Positions 1-12,146 of a DNA stretch of 64,000 bases are shown here, piece after piece. A model generated the notes under the pieces. That model did no database searches. It had not been told where the DNA came from and saw nothing but the letters and a program-made list of their open reading frames with translations. The translations under genes and the position numbers were made by a program. Source of the DNA: Scenedesmus sp. ARA3 (lineage: Eukaryota; Chlorophyta; Chlorophyceae; Sphaeropleales; Scenedesmaceae); the NCBI GenBank assembly GCA_004335835.1, contig RWJK01001491.1, forward strand, positions 53,361-117,360, given 5' to 3'. The first letter of the stretch is position 1. The number at the start of each line of letters is the position of its first letter.

Positions 1-1158
1 ATTCAATCAAACATGGCAACTGCCTTACTGAATGCACATGTTGTTGATGCATCCCCGCCGCATTGCATGTAGAGGCCATGTCTTGATTGTCTAGCTCAGC
101 AGCCATGATGCTGCACAGCTGCAGCTGCTGCTACTAGACACAACACATAGCAGGACCCTCACATCAGCTGCTGTACGCTCGTCCTGCTGGTGCCCAGTCC
201 TGGCACTCTTCGTTGCCGGAGCTGCTGCTGTGGTTGCGGCCATGTTGTCCGCCATATTGCTGCTGTGCTGCCCTACTCACGTGAAAACACGGTGAAGAAT
301 ATTGCTGACGAAATCGACTTTTCAGCTGTGCGTTCAAAAGCGATACGCCTGCTGTTGGCATCGGGGTTCCCCTTCTTTGTACAGCCCGCAAGCAAGCGCG
401 CGTGATGGCACATGACGTGTCATCAGCGGTGCTCATCGACCTGTCTATGCCTGCGAGATGAACAAAACGCATGGTACAGGCGCCGCTTGCTGCCGTGTGG
501 CGGCTCCGATATAGATGCAGCCCAGCTGAGAACTTCGTTCCCGCCCATTCGAATGATGAATTCATCTGCAGACCACGTGTCACACGATCCACAACGAGCT
601 GGCCTGTGCAGTATGCCAGCCTGCACGCAAGATCAACGACAAAGCGGCATTTACAAACATTCATTTCCATCACCACGTTACCAGCCAAGTCATAGCAACA
701 AAATGCAGCTGACAACACATTCAGTGCAAGTACACTCTTTGCCAGGAAGCCAGAGGCTCCAACCCGAGCAGCGCCATGCATATACACCTACGCAGCAACG
801 GTGCCACATGAACTCCACCAGCCGTTGCATCGCGTGCAGCTGCCACACTGTTTTACGGCCACACAGTACCAGGAAGTGTGTGGCATTGTACAAACAAGCG
901 GTCCCGGCTCCAGCCGAGTGCCACACCAGCATGCTGCGCAGCACTGCGATGCTGACGCGGAGAATGCAAATTCACATAAGCTGGTACACAGCAGGCGCAA
1001 TCACAACAGCTGTTGCATCAACCATGCAGCAGCACCTACTGCCGCTTGCACATGCCACACTGTCACACTTCAGCGCAGACGCCGGTGGCATCAGCTGCAT
1101 GGCGCACACAGCTGCACGTGCTCAGCTGCAGCGCCGCAGGTCTGACGCAACACCTGCT
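1..1158. other. Region downstream of the TMEM209-like gene, no gene recognised
   Basis: No conserved protein was recognised in any frame. The region lies 3' of the minus-strand TMEM209-like gene. A TGTAA poly(A) motif on the minus strand (reads TTACA at 651-655) sits about 0.5 kb after that stop, so part is probably its 3' UTR. Several open frames exist but are Ala/Gln/Cys-rich products of GC-rich, CAG-rich sequence. A short CAG tract begins at about 1275, inside the last intron. Confidence 0.5.
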
Positions 1159-1275
1159 TCACCACTTGTTGACTGGGAACCACCAGTTGAACACGCGCTG
1201 CGGCACTGTGGGAGCTATGTTCACAGGGGCCAGCACTGCCTCTAGGCCGCCTAGCGCTGCCTCATTGAGGTACCT

Positions 1276-1309
<34 letters not shown>

Positions 1310-4300
1310 CAGCAGCAGCAGACACACCTCAGCGCCTCAACCTGACTTGCTCAATGCTACAGAAGCCCTGCTTGTGTACATCAGGTGTGGAAATGCAAAA
1401 CAGCTGTCAAAGCAACAGTTGTCGCGTTGACCGGTAGGCTGTCAGCAAGCTTACTGCTGGCCAGGCTGCCACTGTCACACGCCTCGTGTGCAGTCACCCC
1501 ACCCACTCTCTGCAGGTGCAGACACCAGGCCACCATCATGCCAACCTGTGGCTGCTTCACCACCACTAAATCACCACCGCACCGTGAGCTCCAGTAGCGG
1601 CTGCCTCAAAACCCCAAAGCCCTAGTCCCTCCTCGCACCCCCCCCCCNNNNNNNNNNNNNNNNNNNNNNNNNNNNNNNNNNNNNNNNNNNNNNNNNTCAC
1701 CTGCCGCCCACCAGCCCCTGCCGCTCCACCAGGTGGAACTGCAGACGCCTCAACCCACCAAACCCTAAGCCCTCCTTGTGCCCTCTTTGTACCCCGCCGC
1801 CTCACCTGCCGCCTGCCAGGCCCTGCCCCTCCACCAGGTGGAACTGCAGCCATATCAGAGTCCTCACACCCCCAGCCTGCAATCCCTCAATCAAACACCA
1901 TCTGCCCCGTCATCCCAACAACACATGACTCAAAACCCCAAAACCCTAGGCCCTTCTTGTACCCTGCCGCCTCACCTGCCGCCCACCAGCCCCTGCCGCT
2001 CCACCAGGTGGAACTGCAGCCACATCAGCAGGCTCTTGAACAGCCCGTCACGGTCACACAGCGTGACAAGCTGCCCCGCAATCAGCAGCGAGAAGCGCGG
2101 CTCCTTGCTGGCCAGGTTGCTGCCGATGACAGCGATGGCGCCTGGCCCCGGCTTGTCAGGACGGAAGGCCAGCAGCGCAGAGTAGTTGCCGGGCGGGCGG
2201 CTGCGCAGCGAGCCAAGGTAGAGGGGCGCACCCCTGCAGGACAAGCGGAAACATGAGATTACAGCGGCGTGCATGATAAGTAGTTGCCCGACGGGCGGCT
2301 GCGCAGCCAGCCGAGGTACAGCGGCACACCCCTGCAACAGAAAGATGAGCAATGCACAAGACATACAAGCATGAAAGTGTGCATGTGCAGTGGGATGGTG
2401 CACATGCAGTGTGTGCAGCATCACATGACGTCATGGTGGCACCGAATGGGCGGCTGCGCAGCGAGCCGAGGTAGAGGGGCGCACCCCTGCAGGACACGCA
2501 AAGACTGGAATTTGCAGCGGCGCGCTTGAGGAGTACTTGCCAAGGGGGCGGCTGCGCAGGAAGCACTGCTATGCACCCCTTGCAGGGCAGGGATGCCAGC
2601 ATGGTGCATGTGATGCAGCAGCAAGAAGGTGCATCGCTTGTCAAGGATGTGATACATTCTGACACATGAGCGGGCTGTGTGTGTGAGCGTACGTGCCTGT
2701 TTGCACGTGCAGATGCGCGTACATGTTGTGCACCTGCATTGAATGCCACAGCGCATGGCAGCATTGAAGCACCAGCAGAGACACATTCTGCTGCGCATGC
2801 TGCAGTACGTCGGCATCAGTAATCCCTTTTGGGGGTTTGGTTTCCCCCGCATCACAATTACAACTCAAAGAGAGCCCTGCAAGTAGCTTCGCAAATCAAA
2901 GCCACAGTCAAGTCTGTTGATCAGCGGTGCGTGCAGGGCAGCCCTTTGAAGGGCTAGGCTACACACAGCGATGACCAATACACTTGACCATGAGCTTCGC
3001 TGCATGCACCACTACAAACTACAGGGAAGCACGTAAATTGGCAGGATATCCGGCACATGGCGAGCTGCAACCACGCCCACGCCTCAGCGGCTGCACATGC
3101 AGCTACCCACTCATCAGAGCACTGCGCCGTACGCCATGCTGCCCCTCGCGCACCTGCCGCTCTCAGGCCCCGAGCTCTGTAGCGGGAACTGCCACCCTGG
3201 CGCGTCCAAGAACGCCGCAAACAGGTACAGCAGCAGCGCGCTGTCAGTGGGCAGCTCTGGCGACCAGGGCCTGCCTGCATGCTCGCCACCACCATTCCAG
3301 TTAAAGGCTTTCGCGCAGCTGCCCTGCGCCAGCTGCCGCACGCGGGTGGCTATGTAGCTAGGAGGTGCAGGGGGCAGCAGCTCGCTGGGCCGCCGCCCGG
3401 ACAGCACCCACAGCAGCTCGCTGTAGCGGTGCAGAGCCTGCGGCCAGCAGCAGCAGCAGCAGTGACAAACGTGTCATGCGGCAGTGGCGACAGCACGTTG
3501 AGCATAGACATGCATGCGTGTGCTGGCTTGCTGAGTACGGGGCCAAGGAAGAGGTGTATGAACTGGCAGCTTGGCAGGTCTCAACCCATGATGGACAATG
3601 TAGGCGCAACCCTGTAACCAATGCAGGGCACTCGCCGAGAGACCAGCAACACCACCAATCCAGACACTGCAGCATCAGCGCCGCTTCTGCTTTTGCAGCT
3701 CTCAGCTGCACTGGCTCTGCAAGGAGCGCAGCACCGGCACAGCAAGACTCATACCAACTTCATCTCTGCATACGCCGCAGCAGCTCACCATCAGCAGCGG
3801 CTGCGGGTCGTAGCCATATGGCAGCTGGCTGTGCCGCAGGCTCTCCATGAGGTTCTGCGACATGTTGCGTGCATCCTCAACAGCAGACACGCTGCTGCCG
3901 GAGCCCATGCCGCCGCCTTGAACCCTCAACATGGGCCCAAAGCCGCTGCCAAGCCCTAAACCTGAACCGCCGAGGCCTCCTGCAATCCCTGCTGCCCCAC
4001 CAGCAGCACTACTCATAGCATTTGAGCTGCTGTTGGCTCCGCTGCCAGATGCATCGGTCTCTACTTCAAGCAGCTGAGTGATGGGCGGCAGCTGCGGTGC
4101 CTGCTGGCCAGGGACCAGCCGCGCCATGTGTGCGTTGGGCTCCTCATGTGCTGTGTCCATCAGCAGAGAGAGCGGCGCCAGCAGCTGCGTGGCAAACCAC
4201 TCCCTGAAGCGCTCCGTCCACACCAGCAGCTCCGGCACCTGCGTACAACAGCCACAAATGGTCGAGACAACGGTCAGCTGCAAAGCGCCCAGTAAGCATA

Positions 4301-7300
4301 TGCGCAGTGCAACAAGCGATATATATGAGCAGGTGTACGGAGCAACAGTCACGTCTGTGTACCAGATGAATGCCATATCCAACACATGATGCGCCTCTCT
4401 GAAGCGCTCCGACCACACCAGCAGCTCCGGCACCTGTGCACAGCATGTGAAACAGGATGATGTGCCCAAAAACAAAACGAACAGCAAGCATATCCGCATA
4501 AAAGCATGAGGACAAATGATGTAGAGGCATACTTGGCAACAGTCTAACTCGCGTACCAGATGCATGCGCACTCCCAGGCAGATGATGCGCCTGCCCATGC
4601 ACGCGTGCACACATGTGCACGTATACCCACACACGTATGTACGCACGCGTACACACATGCAAGCACACACATGCATCAGCCCATGCATAGCAAAACGCGC
4701 GCGCACACGCCAAACACGCACGCGCTCAGGTATGCACTCATGCACGCATGTGAACACATGCTCTTACACATCCACTCCTGGACAGACATGCATGCACGGT
4801 CACCTGCATGCGCTGCACCCGGAACCGCACACTGATCAACCCCAACAGGGGCAGCCCCTGCAGCCCTGCGCTCTGGCACTGTATAGAGTTGCACACCCAC
4901 CTGCACAAAACAGCAGCTGCTGTGCCTGATCGCTGCAGCGCACTAGGCGCTGACACTTTGCCTGTGGCTGCACACCCACCTGCATCTGCAGGATGTCCCT
5001 CATGATGCGCCCCGCCTCTGCATCAGCAGAGGGCTGCAGCCCTTCGCCAGCTGCAGCACCAGCAGCAGCTGCCGCCTTCCTCGCCAACTGCAGGACAGGT
5101 TGAAACAGTAGAGCAGGGCATTCAGACCATAAGGGATAGGCCGCAGCATTCACAGATGGGTTGATTGTTCTGCTGTGCAAGCGCGCAGCTGTTTAATACA
5201 TGCAAGCATGCTGCCAGGGCAGTTTCCTGCAAGCTGCCAGTGCAACACAGTGCAGCGTGGGCGCCACATGTGTGCACATTCCTGCACTGCATCGTCCCTG
5301 CAACGTGCGCAGCATGTGCACAGCCTCACCAGTGCACATGCCTGCATCCCTGTTGCCTCTGCAACATGTGCAAAGCCTCACCAGTGCACATGCCTGCACC
5401 CCTACTGCATATGTTGCCCCTGCAAGCTGCAGAGCCTCACCAGAGAGGGCCTGTAGTGTGGCGCGTCCCTGCCTGTCGGCAGCGCAGGGCTTCCTGCAAG
5501 CCCCGGGTCACTCTGGTCATAATACAGCTGCCCAACAGGCAGCGGTGACGCAGCAGGCGATGCGGCAGTGCCTGCGTCTGCGCCGCCAGCGCCTGCATCG
5601 CCCCCTGTGAAGGAGCTGGTGTATTGCTTCAGCTGCTGCGGCGTGGCTACAGCTACGCTGCCAGACCATGGCGACCGCCTGCAGCAATGCAGAAACATGG
5701 GTGGTGACGAGGTCCGCCCTGTTAGGCCACTTGGCCAGTGGCTGTACAGGTACGGTCGAGCAGGAGCGCAACACAGCTTGCAACGCTGTCGCAACTCAGG
5801 TGCGAAGCAAACAAAATCAAGCTGCTGTGGGACGCTACATCTGACATCCTGCTGCTAAGATTGGAATGCTGCAGCCAGCGGCCAAGCCATATACACCAGC
5901 TGCTGCGCCTGGTCACTGCCGCGCACTAGGACCGCTGCCTCGCCTGTGCTGCTGCAACGCGATGGCCACAACCGCTGCACCTCCCGGCCGTTGCGCTACA
6001 CCGCTGCAATGCTTCCTTCTGCAGCTCACTTTGACCCTGGGGAGGGCCCCATGCTGCTGCGGCCAGCGCTGCCAGGGGTGAAGCCCACGCTGTGCACCAG
6101 GTGGCGCGGTGTGGCGTCTGCTGCTCCTGCAGACGGCGCCAGCGGCGGCAGCCGCTGCGCACAGCATAACACGGGAGACATAGTGCACAGCAGAAAGGGT
6201 CAAATCCTTTCCACTGTGTGTTGTGGATTGTGATGAGACCCAGGCCTGCATGCGCTGGCAGCGCTGGCGGCTGCGCACGGACTGTGGCTACCTCCTGGTT
6301 CCACCAACTGTGCTTTGTCAAGGGCATCAGTCGGCGAGCACGTTCCCTGCTGCTGAGTTGTGTATTCAATCACGCCATAGCCCCGTCAGTATCTCCCCGC
6401 ACCCACACACGCGAAAGGAGGGAGGGGCACTGCTACATTGTGCTGGCAGGTATGCCCGGCTGCTGTTGACGCGGTGTTCACCTGTGCTGGGCTGATTGGT
6501 GTGGCCAGCAGCGTCGCTGCTCTAGCAGCAGCTGGTGCTGCATCAGGCGTTGCAGCAGTAAGCCTACAGCAGCCCACCCCACAACAACAGAACCACAGCA
6601 TATGTCAGCTTTTGCAGGATCAAGCGCGCTGTCCATCACCACCGGCCCATGCGCCAGGACAGTGCAATCCAATGCAATGCCAGACATGAAGTTTGCAGGA
6701 GCGCAGTTGACCCTGCTTGGCTGGCCGCTCACACCACTGCTTAGCGCAGGTGCTGCCATGCTGCCATGCTGCATGCTGCGCTGCTGAGCAGGCGTATAAG
6801 CATAGCACACGCACGGCAGCGCACTCACTTTGCAGGAGGGGTGGGTGGCAGGCCCAGCAACTCACGCTGCCTCGGTCTGAGCGCTGCTTGCCTGCAGCAA
6901 CAAAAACACAGCAAGGGCAGGAGCAGGCATGGGATCGCAGCATACAACTACCGTGCATGCTGGCTGGCACTGGCCACTGCTGCAACAATGCAGTGAGTAA
7001 GTTGCGGGTGAGCTGCTGTCGGTCAACATACTGTCTGTTACGTGTGACAGCATGCACTCAGAGAGAAGCAGGTGCACACAAGAAAGCTGTCACCGATGCT
7101 GCACATGCTGCTGCTATTTTTATCTGCTGCGGCCACTTACGCCTTGACCCGAGCATTGCTGTCTCGCCATCTGCTGAAAGTGTTCACAGCCGCCAGCACG
7201 CATAGTGCTGCCAGTAAGCTGAGGGTGACGCCTGCAGGACACAGTACACAAACGCCCAGTCAGCTGCTGCCAGTGTTAACACATGCACATGTAGCAAGCA

Positions 7301-7596
7301 GTGATGCCTCTGGCCATGATCCATATGTCTCACCTATTGCAGACGCATGAGGCACTCCGATCCAGGTGAGAAAAGGCTGCCTGTGGCAGCAAAGTGACAT
7401 GCAGGTGAGTTGGAGTGCTGCAGCACTGGCGAACTTCTGTTACTGCTGGTCACCCTACCCACCCGTATCTGACTGCTGCAGCGCTCGTAGCTGCTGTGAT
7501 CACATATGCACTGCCGCTTTGAAGTGCACTCTTCTTGTCAACGGTGCTGCCCAGCTGGTCTGTGAGCTTTGGAGGCCTGTTCCATAAAGTTGCCAT
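1159..7596 (-). CDS. TMEM209-like protein (cytochrome b561 N-terminal family)
   Basis: Twelve exons join into a 661-residue frame: 7596-7463, 7380-7334, 7231-7141, 6563-6482, 6154-6030, 5678-5441, 5087-4980, 4857-4804, 4238-3789, 3437-3154, 2233-1976, 1273-1159. Every junction is GT-AG with matching phase. The best family landmark is FNWNGGGEHAGRPW followed by LPTDSALLLYLFAAFLD, which matches the TMEM209 core. The LLVWTERFREWF helix and the C-terminal LLMWLQFHLVERQGLVGGR block also match. The third exon encodes a membrane segment (VTLSLLAALCVLAAV) after a short N-terminal tail, followed by a low-complexity Ala/Ser/Pro region. The start is ATG at 7596, about 310 bases from the divergent NDUFA6 start. 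TMEM209 proteins are nuclear-envelope or ER membrane proteins of poorly known role. Human TMEM209 is about 560 residues; the excess here is low-complexity sequence. Five intronic copies of exon 11 ends and one of exon 9 are annotated separately. Confidence 0.86.
1648..1696. other. Assembly gap (run of N)
   Basis: Unresolved bases lie inside the last intron of the TMEM209-like gene. The gap starts after a C-homopolymer and ends exactly inside a partial copy of exon 11, so its true length and content are unknown. Confidence 0.98.
1701..1860 (-). repeat. Two extra copies of the 3' end of TMEM209 exon 11 with donor sites
   Basis: The used exon 11 ends at 1976 with a GTGAGG donor. Downstream on the minus strand its last roughly 50 bases (encoding LQFHLVERQGLVGG) plus the donor recur, ending at about 1806 and about 1701. 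The second copy runs into the N gap. The copies differ from the exon at a few bases only. Only the first donor (1975) yields an intact protein in my model. Confidence 0.8.
2282..2579 (-). repeat. Three extra copies of the 5' end of TMEM209 exon 11 with acceptor sites
   Basis: The used exon starts at 2233. Upstream on the minus strand, acceptor plus exon head (encoding GAPLYLGSLRSRP) recurs with starts at about 2332, 2486 and 2579. The copy at 2486 is nearly perfect, with two silent changes over the shared part. The copy at 2579 is the most decayed. Spacing is about 93-154 bases. Confidence 0.8.
4391..4433 (-). repeat. Extra copy of the 5' end of TMEM209 exon 9
   Basis: Exon 9 starts at 4238 with VPELLVWTERFRE. 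About 195 bases upstream the same acceptor and exon head recur as VPELLVWSERFRE, then diverge. There is one replacement (T to S) and one silent change within the shared part. Confidence 0.8.
4580..4760. repeat. Alternating CA/CG-rich simple sequence
   Basis: This is a purine-pyrimidine alternating stretch (repeated CACACG, TGCACA, CGTACA motifs) in the intron between TMEM209 exons 8 and 9. The open frames across it are only reflections of this composition. Confidence 0.7.
5300..5440. repeat. About 50-base tandem repeat next to the exon 6 donor of TMEM209
   Basis: About three imperfect copies of a unit containing GCCTCACCAGTGCACATGCC lie immediately 3' (minus strand) of the exon 6 donor at 5440. 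Each copy carries a GGTGAGGC donor-like core, so this is a small example of the splice-site copy pattern. Confidence 0.6.
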
Positions 7597-7908
7597 GGCA
7601 GAGCCTCGCGCAGCAATCCCCCGTGTACGCAAATCCAAAACTCTTCATTTAGATGTTGCAGTGCGTCTTGCATTGCTGCAGCTACTGGTGGCAATACAAA
7701 AGTTGTCAGTGTCAGTGTTATGGCTTCCCACCCGTACACCCTCCTCAAGCGCCTTACCACGTTATCAGCATAGCAGATCAAGGTGCTCGAACTGGTTTAA
7801 CATAGCTTGGATGCTAGATCAGGCGCTGGCCTGTTGTCGTCACTCACGCCCTGCTTCACACGGCCATTGACTGCTTTACACTGCTTCTTCGTTCCTAATA
7901 CACATACA
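7597..7908. promoter_or_regulatory. Divergent intergenic promoter region, TMEM209-like / NDUFA6
   Basis: 312 bases separate the two ATGs on opposite strands, so both promoters and 5' UTRs must share or abut here. No canonical TATA box or other defined element was recognised. The call rests on geometry. Confidence 0.5.
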
Positions 7909-10136
7909 ATGGCCTCCAGGCTTGCCCAAGTCGCTGCAGAGGCGACGGCACGCCCGGGCCTGTTTGGTGGCAAAGCTCGTGCATTTTACCTCGAAGTAAG
8001 AGGCTTCTGAAGCCCGTAGCTGCTGCAGGGCAACTTATCAGCTAGTTAACAATGCTTTCTGCTTGTTGTAGGTCTGCAGATGTGTACCGTTCATCCATAA
8101 AGCCATGCGGTTGGAGGAGCTGGTCAGTGTTAGGGAGATCAGGGCTGTGATCAAGGAGCGCTTCCTGGAGTTCAAGGACGTGACAGACCCACGGGTGAGC
8201 TTGCCAACCTTGCAGCTGGCAGCAGCAAGGCCGCAGCAGCAGGGACAGCATGTAGCAGGAGATGACGTGCGTGCTGCTACTGCTACTGCTGGTGCTGGTG
8301 CTGTTGATGAGTATAGTCAGGCGATGGAAGACGTAACCTGCCCAAGCTGGTGGTGTAACGCCAAACAGCAATCCTTTGCAGCACCTGCTGCAGCAGCGGA
8401 AGAGCAGTACTGATGTGCATCGCGTAAGACGGTGCGCCTGTTTGAAGCCTGTGGCAGCTGCAGCTACAGAAGGCATGAGTCCAACTTTCTGCTGATGCAG
8501 TGTTTGCGCAGCGCACCCCGACACTGATGCATTGATCAGATCTCAACTATCCGGGTGCAGTTGTGGCTGCTGGTTCGGCACACGCTCTCGATCTGCTGGT
8601 TACGTGTTGCTGACCAAATGACCATTCTGCTGCTGCTGCTGCCGCTGCTGCTGCTGCTGCTGCAGGTGATTGATATGATCATCTTCAAGGGCAGGGAGGA
8701 GCTAGAGGTGGGCACAGCAGCAGCAGGCTGTGGCAGGGCAGGGTGGGCAGGGATCGCTGGCGCATGCAGGGCTGGCTATGTTTGCAAAGCAGACAGGCAG
8801 ACAGGTGCCTGGGGCACATGTGGATTGCGCGCGCAGCAGGCATGGCACTAGCTGGTTTAGTGTGCAGCAGTAGGCGCCTGCCCAGCGGCAGGGAACTCCA
8901 CAGCAGCACTGCAGGACAGGTGTGACAGCAGCACGGGTGCAGAAGGGGTTGTGCAGAGACAGGTGACAGCAGTGACAGCAGGGTTGTATTGTGTCTGCTG
9001 CTGGCAGTGGGATGGACTAGCAGTGGACACGCAGCAGCCACACCAGTTCAGCAGCCATGGCACCAGCGAACACATGTCCGGCAACCATTGCAAGCAGCAG
9101 CAGCTGGCAAGTCACTCCCATTGCAAACACTGCCTCGGCTGTGCAGTTTGTGTAGCGACGCTGCAGCAGCTGTGCTAGACGCAGTGCGATGGCCAGCTGC
9201 AGCAGCCTGGCTCAGCTGCTGGCGCTGTTTGGGGTCCTGCAAGCTGTAGAGCAGCTGTGGGTGTGTACTTTATTTGCAGCCCAGCAGCAGCTTTCACTGC
9301 AGCCTTTGTTAGCAGCAGTGTCAAAACGGAAGCAGCACTCACCAGCAGCTCGTCTCTGGCAAGGCGCGCAGCAGCTGTAGCTTCACTTGGCATACACGAC
9401 ATTGCTGCTGCTGTCAGTGCCAGGTGCCGTGTGGTATGCTGTTCCTGCATGCTGCTGAGCCTGCCAGTGTACTGCTACATGCTGGGCTGCTAAACGTTGC
9501 CCTCCGCAGGCAGCTTGTAGCACATATGGGTATGTGCGGCTGTTGGGCTCTGCCGTCTACTTATCAGCTTTGTTACTGTCCTCCTTTGCAGGTGTACCTG
9601 ACCCTCCACAAGCAGCGGCACCATGCGGTAAGCACCAGATTACATAGCACGCGCCTGTCTGCTACACCTATAAGCAGCACAGCAGCGCCTTGATTTGAGT
9701 TCAGTGCTGCGTGCGTCCCGGGGCCTTGGCTGGTTGTCAACGTGTGCACTCCTGGTGCTGCGTGCCCTGTATAGCAGGAGAAGATTTGTCTAGACAGATG
9801 TCTGGCAGGTTCTGCACCTTGTACTTGGGCTGTTGAGCATCTGACGCTAGACCTAACCTGTTCGAAATCCCTCATCCTGCATAATGTTACAGCTCATGTT
9901 GCCTTGAGAGTGCCAGCACCCACATGCATGCACCTTTACACACACATCACATCCTAACAAACATAACAGCACATAATAACAAACATAACATGTCATATAA
10001 CATTGCCACGCAGATCTCGGAGTACCTGGACCCCATCCTCAGCAAGAAGATGGCCTTCCCCAAGCCGCCCAGCAGCAACAGCGCCTTCCTGGACCAGTTC
10101 CTCTCCGGCAACTACATAAGCCCCACAGCCAAGTGA
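7909..10136 (+). CDS. NUOB14: NADH:ubiquinone oxidoreductase subunit NDUFA6/B14 (LYR protein)
   Basis: Five exons with perfect phase give 136 residues: 7909-7995, 8072-8194, 8666-8707, 9592-9627, 10014-10136. The spliced protein contains the plant B14 hallmarks TDPRVIDMIIFKGREELE and LHKQRHHAISEYLDP. These match the TDPKVIDLLIFKGMEEL / AKQRHHI region of plant subunits of about 133 residues. The N-terminal ARAFYLEVCRCVPFIHKAM corresponds to the LYR-family helix, which in mitochondria binds acyl carrier protein on the peripheral arm of complex I. ATG at 7909 was chosen because the exon is short, in frame and followed by a GTAAGA donor. A poly(A) TGTAA lies at 11418-11422, implying a long 3' UTR. 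Exons 3 and 4 are only 42 and 36 bases. No splice-site copies were seen in this gene. Confidence 0.93.
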
Positions 10137-12100
10137 AACGGCAGCAGCAGCAGCACTGGCGCTGGAGCACAACACAGAAGCAGCAGCACTGGCGCTGCAG
10201 CGGAGAACAGCAGCGCGGCGGCAGCAGCAGCAGCAGCGCTGGAGCGCAGCACTGCACCAGCGGCGGCGGCAGTGTACCCGGCTAGCAGCAGCAGCAAGCA
10301 CTGGCGGCGGCATTTACAGCGGCGTGCTAGAAGAGGGGCGTCATCGCTGGAGCAGTGATGGCAGGGACGTTGGCGCGCCAGTTTTATTGGCACATAGTTG
10401 AAGAGGCTTCATCTGCTGCAGCTGAGGCTAGCAGCTGCAGCGCCCCGCAGCCGGCAGCTACGTGCGTAGAAGACTGTTGCAGAGCCCTTGCGCCACGCAG
10501 TGCGGCAGCTGTGGCCTGCTGCTTTTGGGCAGCTGCGGGGCAGCGTAGGTGTCAGTAGTACGCGCAGCCGTGATGTGCAGTGGCACACCACGGTGTCGCT
10601 GCACAGCTTTCACGTGTGGGGACTGGGAGGATGGCTCAGGTGTTTGGTTTACACGCCTGCAGCCCAGCTGGCTGGCAGCCAACTCTCAAGTTTTGGTGTA
10701 CTACGCAGTGTCAGAACTGCCACCTTGATGTGCGCATCGAAACAGGTTGGCGCTTACATGTGGTGTGCTTGTGGCGGTGTCTGTGACGCGCACCCGTGCG
10801 TGTGTGCATTGATGGAGTGTGGCTGATCTCACAGCGTTTGCAGGCTTGTGATGTGCCGACAGCATCCTGTAGCTTCAGCATCACCGGCAGGATAGACATG
10901 TGTGCAGCATGCCGCAGCGGGCCTCTGGAGCTGCTTGGCAGGCCTGCATGCATGGAGGGGCCCATCTCGGCCGACTTTACTGTGATGACTCAGCTGCGAC
11001 AGCTGACGGCACTTTGGCCTGGAACATCCACGCCCTGCTGTCACTACAGGGGTGTGTGGCAGCTCATGCATGGCTTTTGCAACACAGCTGACGAATAGTA
11101 GTAAAAGTTTGAGCGTGTGAGTCATTGGCACGGGGTGTGTCTGCCCATTTGCTCAGTGGCGCGTGGCTTGCGTCATCTTGCAGCCTGCGCCGTTGGGCGT
11201 TGTCAAGGACAGTGCAGTGCGTGCAACCCGGGGCAGCTCGCCAAGCTGTGTGCTAAGCGGGTACTGGCCATGTGCTGGCATGGTCATCATGATATAATAA
11301 TAGTTGTATGGCTGATGTGCTTCTTTGGGGCAGAGCTTGACAACAGTTACTTTTAACAGGCTCTGCAAGGTTTGGCATGGCGTAGACTTGTTGCTTGGAC
11401 GTTCATGGTGTGAAACTTGTAAAGCAACTTACTTATTGAAACTCGCTGGAACTTTTTGAAATGGGTGTGACACCTTTTTTTCAATGGCTCTAAGTCAGGC
11501 CATGTCCCTGACGTCTTAACACCTGATGGTGTACAGGAAGTCTCAAAAGTTTTTGACTGCTGCAAGCAGTTTTAGGCATTTTAACACTGAAACAGATGTA
11601 TATTGCTTGGATTCACAGCAGCACAGTTACACAATGGCAGCTACATGAATGCTGCCCTCAACCCTGCAGTTTCAAGCACTGCAACTCAGGTTTGGAGCAT
11701 GCCATCACTAGAATCTGCCTCCAGGTGGACTTACAAATACTGCTGCTTTTCACTGCTGTTGAGTGGGTGCAGCAAATCCCAGAAAGCACACACATAGGCC
11801 CAGCACCAGCTGCAGCCAGCCTGCAAAGCCCAATGCCATGACACCAAGGCCCACACCTGTAGCTGTGCATGCCAGAACAAACAACAGCAGCACACATGAT
11901 CAGCTCCACAAGGCACTGCTGTGATGCAGACAGCATCTGTTGACCAACAGGCACCAAGAAGGCATGCCAGGGCATGCACAGACCACAATACAGCCCTAGC
12001 AGCACAGCAGCACCCCTGCAAAACAAGAACAGAGCCCAATCAAGTGCTTTTTGGCGTCATGCGGCATGCGGCTGGCTATTCACAAGGCTAAGGCTATTCA
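10137..12100 (+). other. NDUFA6 3' UTR and intergenic sequence
   Basis: The first 200 bases are CAG/GCGCTGG-rich repeats directly after the stop. A TGTAA signal is at 11418-11422. A Thr/Ser-rich open stretch at 11603-11797 (contains NGSYMNAALNPAVSSTATQVW) might be an upstream exon of the secreted-type gene at 12147, but this cannot be shown. Nothing else was recognised. Confidence 0.45.
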
Positions 12101-12146
12101 CGCGCGCGCGTGGAACTGTATTTGACCACACCCCGACTTGAACCAG

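Noticed and set aside
412..1245. Long open frame of 277 codons on the plus strand
   Set aside because: His/Ser/Thr/Cys-rich composition with no motif, overlapping the true terminal exon of the TMEM209-like gene on the other strand.
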